DNA of 54,064 bases from Acidobacteriota bacterium (GTDB lineage: Bacteria > Acidobacteriota > Terriglobia > Versatilivoradales > Versatilivoraceae): the NCBI GenBank assembly GCA_022821775.1, contig JAJECY010000019.1:1-54064 (forward strand), read 5' to 3'. A program made the translations under genes and the position numbers. Shown here piece by piece: positions 51,230 to 54,064 of the stretch. Below the pieces are notes generated by a model. That model searched no databases, was not told the DNA's origin, and saw only the letters and a program-made list of their open reading frames with translations. The stretch's first letter is position 1. Every line of letters starts with the position of its first letter.

Positions 51230-51405
51230 GGAAAGCACCACTTCCCTGTTGGACAAGAGTATAGCAACAGTCGGCGACGCCCCGGGAAAGGCCGCAGGCA
51301 ACCTGAAACGCAGACTGGCGGATTTCCTGCTGACTGTAGCAACCTGGGGCGCTGTTCCGTGACTCTGATGGTTGTGTACCCGATGCTGTTTCGGAGAGTC
51401 CATCG

Positions 51406-53094
51406 ATGAAACACTTTGCCAACGCCACCATTCCGACCGGCTTCGCCCTTGTCCTCCTTTGCAACGCGGCTTCGGCCGAAATCCTCCATGACGGCGACGG
51501 CATTCAGCTCCAGGGCACCGCCCGAATCGTCTCTCGATACGCAGCCACCTGCCATGTCCTCGAGGAGAAGCACTCTCCCTTGGAGTTTCGACAAATCAAG
51601 GACAACCACGGACAATCCCTCCACGTCTGGCAGCTCGATTTCTCGGCTCATAACAACACCGGCAACCGCCTGTCCTTCCTCAAAGCCGAGTTCGATATCG
51701 CATCCCCATCGCCTCCCTGCACTGAATGGATCGGCGAGGGACCAAATGGCGGCCCCTCGGGAAATTTCGTCGATGCGGACGGACGTCCCAGGCCCATCGA
51801 GTGGGCCGACACCCGGATATCGCTCTCAATGCCCAATGGCATGGGGAAGGACCAGGTGGCACGTGACGTTATGTTTCTCCTGGTCTTCCACGAAGACCAG
51901 CCGGCTTTCAGGAACCGGTCGGTTGATTTCGCCCTTGCCCTGCCGGGGGAAGAGGAGCAACCGGCCCCCGACATACCGCAACCGGGAACGGGTCCCGCGG
52001 GGTTCTCCCCCCGGCGAGGGCTCCCGCTCCCGCCCGAGGTCCTGGCCGACAAATACGTGAGCCAGGCCCAACGGCTCTTGCGGGAAAAGGATCACCACGG
52101 GGCTCGACAGGCCATGGAGAAGTCGCTCTCCTTCCAGCAGGAGCATGGAGTGGAGCCCCGGCCCGAGGATCATTTCGGGTATGGGGAAGTCTGGGTTGCG
52201 TTGGGCGAGCCCGAGCGCGCCATTGAATCCTTGGTCCGCTATTTGCAGATGCGGGGACGGGACGCCGATCGATATGAGGAAGCCCTGGATCTGCTGAACC
52301 GGGCCGAAGCCGAAAAGGCGAGGGATGAGGCCGCCGCCTACTCTGCAGCCCAATCCGGACCGCCCGAGATTCGAGCAGGGGAAACCGTGGTGTTCGATGG
52401 AATGGAGTTCGTAGGGATTCCTCCGGGGGAGTTTCTGATGGGCTCGACCGGCACGTATGCGGCGCCGGATGAGATTCCGGCGACTCGGGTTTGGATCAGT
52501 CGGGGGTTTTTCCTCGGCAAGTACGAGGTGACCCAGGACCAGTGGAAAGCCGTGATGGGGCACAATCCCTCGAGGTTCTCGGGATGTGGGAAATGTCCGG
52601 TGGAGATGGTTTCCTGGAACAACGTACAAGCGTTCATCAGAAAGCTGAACGCGCGGGCGAAAGGGGGGCGGTATCGCCTGCCGACTGAAGCGGAATGGGA
52701 GTACGCGGCGCGGGCGGGCACGACAACGGACACTTACGCTGGAAAATTCGACATTGGGTCAGATGCCTCTGAAGATCCGGTTGTGCACCAGATTGCCTGG
52801 CACCGCTGGGACAGTGGAAAACAGACTCAGCCGGTCGGTCAGAAGATCCCAAATGCGTTTGGGCTCTACGACATCCTGGGGAATGTCTTGGAATGGGTCG
52901 GCGACTGGTACAGTCGTTATCCGGGCGGGGTGGTCACGGACCCCGTGGGGCCACGCACAGGCAGGGGGCGGGTGGCCAGAGGCGGCAATTGGAGCGACTC
53001 TAGTAAGGAATATTTCCAGACATCCTATCGCCGAGCGTTCCAGCCCAGACACCGCGACGACGAGCTTGGCTTCCGCCTGGTGAGGACAGAGTAA
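51406..53094 (+). CDS. SUMF1-domain (formylglycine-generating-enzyme-like) exported protein
   Basis: A 562-residue protein. A signal peptide ends at ASA-EI near residue 24. Residues 25-195 form a domain I do not recognise, followed by helices resembling TPR units (about 212-310). The C-terminal SUMF1 domain (about 325-562) begins FVGIPPGEFLMGS and contains KYEVTQDQWKAVMG, RLPTEAEWEYAARAG and GNVLEWVGDWY. True formylglycine-generating enzymes carry two cysteines after RGGS; here the segment is RGGNWSDSSKEYF, with none. It is therefore unlikely to activate sulfatases. The stop is 3 bases from a convergent small gene. Confidence 0.87.
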   Translation: MKHFANATIPTGFALVLLCNAASAEILHDGDGIQLQGTARIVSRYAATCHVLEEKHSPLEFRQIKDNHGQSLHVWQLDFSAHNNTGNRLSFLKAEFDIASPSPPCTEWIGEGPNGGPSGNFVDADGRPRPIEWADTRISLSMPNGMGKDQVARDVMFLLVFHEDQPAFRNRSVDFALALPGEEEQPAPDIPQPGTGPAGFSPRRGLPLPPEVLADKYVSQAQRLLREKDHHGARQAMEKSLSFQQEHGVEPRPEDHFGYGEVWVALGEPERAIESLVRYLQMRGRDADRYEEALDLLNRAEAEKARDEAAAYSAAQSGPPEIRAGETVVFDGMEFVGIPPGEFLMGSTGTYAAPDEIPATRVWISRGFFLGKYEVTQDQWKAVMGHNPSRFSGCGKCPVEMVSWNNVQAFIRKLNARAKGGRYRLPTEAEWEYAARAGTTTDTYAGKFDIGSDASEDPVVHQIAWHRWDSGKQTQPVGQKIPNAFGLYDILGNVLEWVGDWYSRYPGGVVTDPVGPRTGRGRVARGGNWSDSSKEYFQTSYRRAFQPRHRDDELGFRLVRTE

Positions 53095-53097
53095 CCC

Positions 53098-53346
53098 TCA
53101 ATTGTTGGTCACGTAAACTCTCAGACCGAGTGGATTCCCCTTGTAGTCCAGCGGCATCAACTCCTCCGGAAACACGACGTAGCAAGGATTTTCGGCCGAA
53201 GACCCACACGGGACCTGCTTTGCGTGGACGACCGGTTCCACGGCACATGCCCCTTGAAATGCCAGCGTCGCAAGAGCCACCGCGATCACTCCAAAAACGA
53301 CTCGGTTGTACCAGTCAGCCTGCTTCGAACCATGTCTTGAGGTCAT
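53098..53346 (-). CDS. Small exported protein, unknown
   Basis: An 82-residue protein with no family I know. A hydrophobic signal or anchor (VVFGVIAVALATLAF) precedes a mature part of about 45 residues with two cysteines (VPCGSSAENPC), which could form a disulfide. GAGGAG is placed well for the start at 53346; the ATG one codon upstream is also possible. The gene converges on the SUMF1-domain gene. A longer frame extends upstream but lacks a ribosome binding site. Confidence 0.65.
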   Translation of the reverse strand: MTSRHGSKQADWYNRVVFGVIAVALATLAFQGACAVEPVVHAKQVPCGSSAENPCYVVFPEELMPLDYKGNPLGLRVYVTNN

Positions 53347-53519
53347 CATTTTCTCCTCACGATTTTCATCCTGAAAGCCAAGCAACCCCGTGAAACCCGT
53401 CATGCCGTCTTCATGCCCATGTGAAGTTTGAGACACCCGTGAGTCGGCTGAGGCAACGGCACTGACTCCGCCCCGTTAGAAGCCATTACCTGATCGGGTT
53501 GTAGTTGGATTTTAGAGGA

Positions 53520-53894
53520 TTAGTCCAGGAAGCGGATAGCGGCAAAGAGCAATCCACCGATGGCCAGGTGGATACCGACGATTCCGGCCCCCTGAATCCA
53601 CAAGGCCCTGAATCCCTCGGCCTTGAGGTCGGCAATGTCAGCCCTGGTAGAGGCTCGCAACCGGTCCATTTCGACCCTGACCGCGGCGAATTCGGCCGTG
53701 GTCGAAGTCTGGAGTTTTGCGATGTCCGCCCTGGTTGAGGCCTGCAGTTTGTCGATATCGGACTTGGTGGCAATCATTCCGTCTTGGAAGGCTCCCGCCA
53801 TGGAGCGAATTATCGCTCCGGCCTGGGCTTCGTTGAAGCCGGCGGCCTTGAGATCCTGGCTGACTTTCAGAGTGTCGAAACCAGTAGTGGCCAT
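53520..53894 (-). CDS. DUF1640-like coiled-coil membrane-anchored protein
   Basis: A 124-residue protein. Residues 1-30 ([20 protein letters not shown]) match the opening of DUF1640-type proteins. The middle is a coiled coil built from repeated [10 protein letters not shown]-like units ([20 protein letters not shown] and a later [12 protein letters not shown]). One membrane segment at the C-terminus ([17 protein letters not shown]) should anchor it. The start at 53894 is set by AAAGGGA upstream. The IS630 fragment begins about 11 bases upstream of the ATG, so the gene's original promoter may have been lost or replaced. Confidence 0.8.
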   Translation of the reverse strand: MATTGFDTLKVSQDLKAAGFNEAQAGAIIRSMAGAFQDGMIATKSDIDKLQASTRADIAKLQTSTTAEFAAVRVEMDRLRASTRADIADLKAEGFRALWIQGAGIVGIHLAIGGLLFAAIRFLD

Positions 53895-53905
53895 GGAATA
53901 TCCCT

Positions 53906-54064
53906 TTAAAGCCATGGAAGAAACAACAGTGGGTGATTCCGCCCCAGCAGAACGGCGAGTTTGTGGCCCGGATGGAGCAGGTGCTTGATGTGTATAAGCG
54001 GCCTTACGATCCCCGGCATCCGGTGGTGTGTATGGACGAATCGCCTCGGCAACTGATTCGGGAA
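53906..54064 (+). mobile_element. IS630-family transposase fragment, 5' truncated, runs off the window
   Basis: The frame reads [13 protein letters not shown], then [15 protein letters not shown], then [15 protein letters not shown], and stays open to the last base. This is the start of the IS630 DDE domain, with the first catalytic Asp in CMDES. The usual N-terminal helix-turn-helix half is not encoded upstream: the frame has a stop at 53885 and the DNA there belongs to the DUF1640-like gene on the other strand. Either the element is cut at its 5' side or the sequence joins two unrelated segments. Its orientation matches the IS630 tail at 1-117. Confidence 0.7.

Noticed and set aside
51406-53094. 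Calling the SUMF1-domain protein a sulfatase-activating enzyme
   Set aside because: The cysteines needed for formylglycine formation are absent and no sulfatase gene is nearby.
1-54064. Reading the whole window as a composite transposon between two IS630 copies
   Set aside because: Only fragments are seen, without terminal repeats or target duplications, and the cargo is large and metabolic; an assembly break at a repeat explains the ends equally well.
1-54064. tRNA, rRNA or CRISPR array
   Set aside because: No cloverleaf-like segments, rRNA-like stretches or regularly spaced repeats with unique spacers were found by eye; a dedicated scan was not possible.

Overview
The window reads as about 54 kb of chromosome from a GC-rich, Gram-negative heterotroph. 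Two TonB-dependent receptors with N-terminal carboxypeptidase-regulatory-like domains, Tat-type exported enzymes, a DUF1501 / cytochrome-DUF1549-DUF1553 pair and many sugar enzymes (TIM-barrel isomerases, SDRs, Gfo/Idh, PhyH oxygenases, sialidase-like propellers) together resemble uncultured Acidobacteriota or similar marine, soil or sponge-associated lineages. This placement is inferred from gene content; no rRNA or other marker gene is present. No tRNA, rRNA or CRISPR array was seen.

Layout. Both ends lie in IS630-type transposase sequence on the + strand: a C-terminal tail at 1-117 and the start of the catalytic domain at 53906-54064. Next to the left piece is an orphan MazF-like toxin. 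At 0.6-3.4 kb an ECF sigma factor overlaps a membrane-anchored YfbK-like VWA protein. After a 0.6 kb tract of nested inverted repeats come an MFS transporter, a DJ-1/PfpI protein, a small basic protein and a TauD-like oxygenase (4.0-7.1 kb). An enolase-superfamily acid dehydratase abuts a TonB receptor gene (7.2-11.4 kb, minus). Facing it are a GH32-like glycosidase overlapping a PhoD-like phosphatase, then a sialidase and an exported TIM-barrel protein (11.5-17.3 kb, plus).

A five-gene minus-strand operon (17.8-23.6 kb) holds two SDRs, two TIM-barrel isomerase-like proteins and a three-part fusion of 2-oxoacid dehydrogenase E1-alpha, E1-beta and a lipoyl domain. A second minus cluster (23.9-28.7 kb) holds a Gfo/Idh oxidoreductase, an Nramp-fold transporter without the metal motif and a GH10-like glycosidase. 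DUF1080 follows, then a vapB-vapC-recQ operon with a clear palindromic operator (30-33 kb), then the DUF1501/DUF1549 pair (33-37 kb). The rest holds a PhyH oxygenase, a BNR propeller, a glucose/sorbosone-dehydrogenase-like protein, a sodium/solute symporter, an HpcH/HpaI aldolase, a second PhyH, a second Nramp-like transporter, a third sialidase-like protein, a second TonB receptor, a SUMF1-domain protein, a small exported protein and a DUF1640-like coiled-coil protein.

Taken together the genes suggest uptake and stepwise oxidation of sugars released from glycans. Surface and periplasmic glycosidases would free sugars, TonB receptors and SSS/MFS/Nramp-like carriers would import them, and SDR/Gfo-Idh dehydrogenases, an acid dehydratase and a 2-keto-3-deoxy-acid aldolase would make a non-phosphorylative route. 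The substrate cannot be read from sequence. The most unusual items are the E1-alpha/E1-beta/lipoyl fusion operon, the two Nramp-fold carriers without the DPGN metal motif, the vapBC-recQ operon and the IS630 pieces at both ends.
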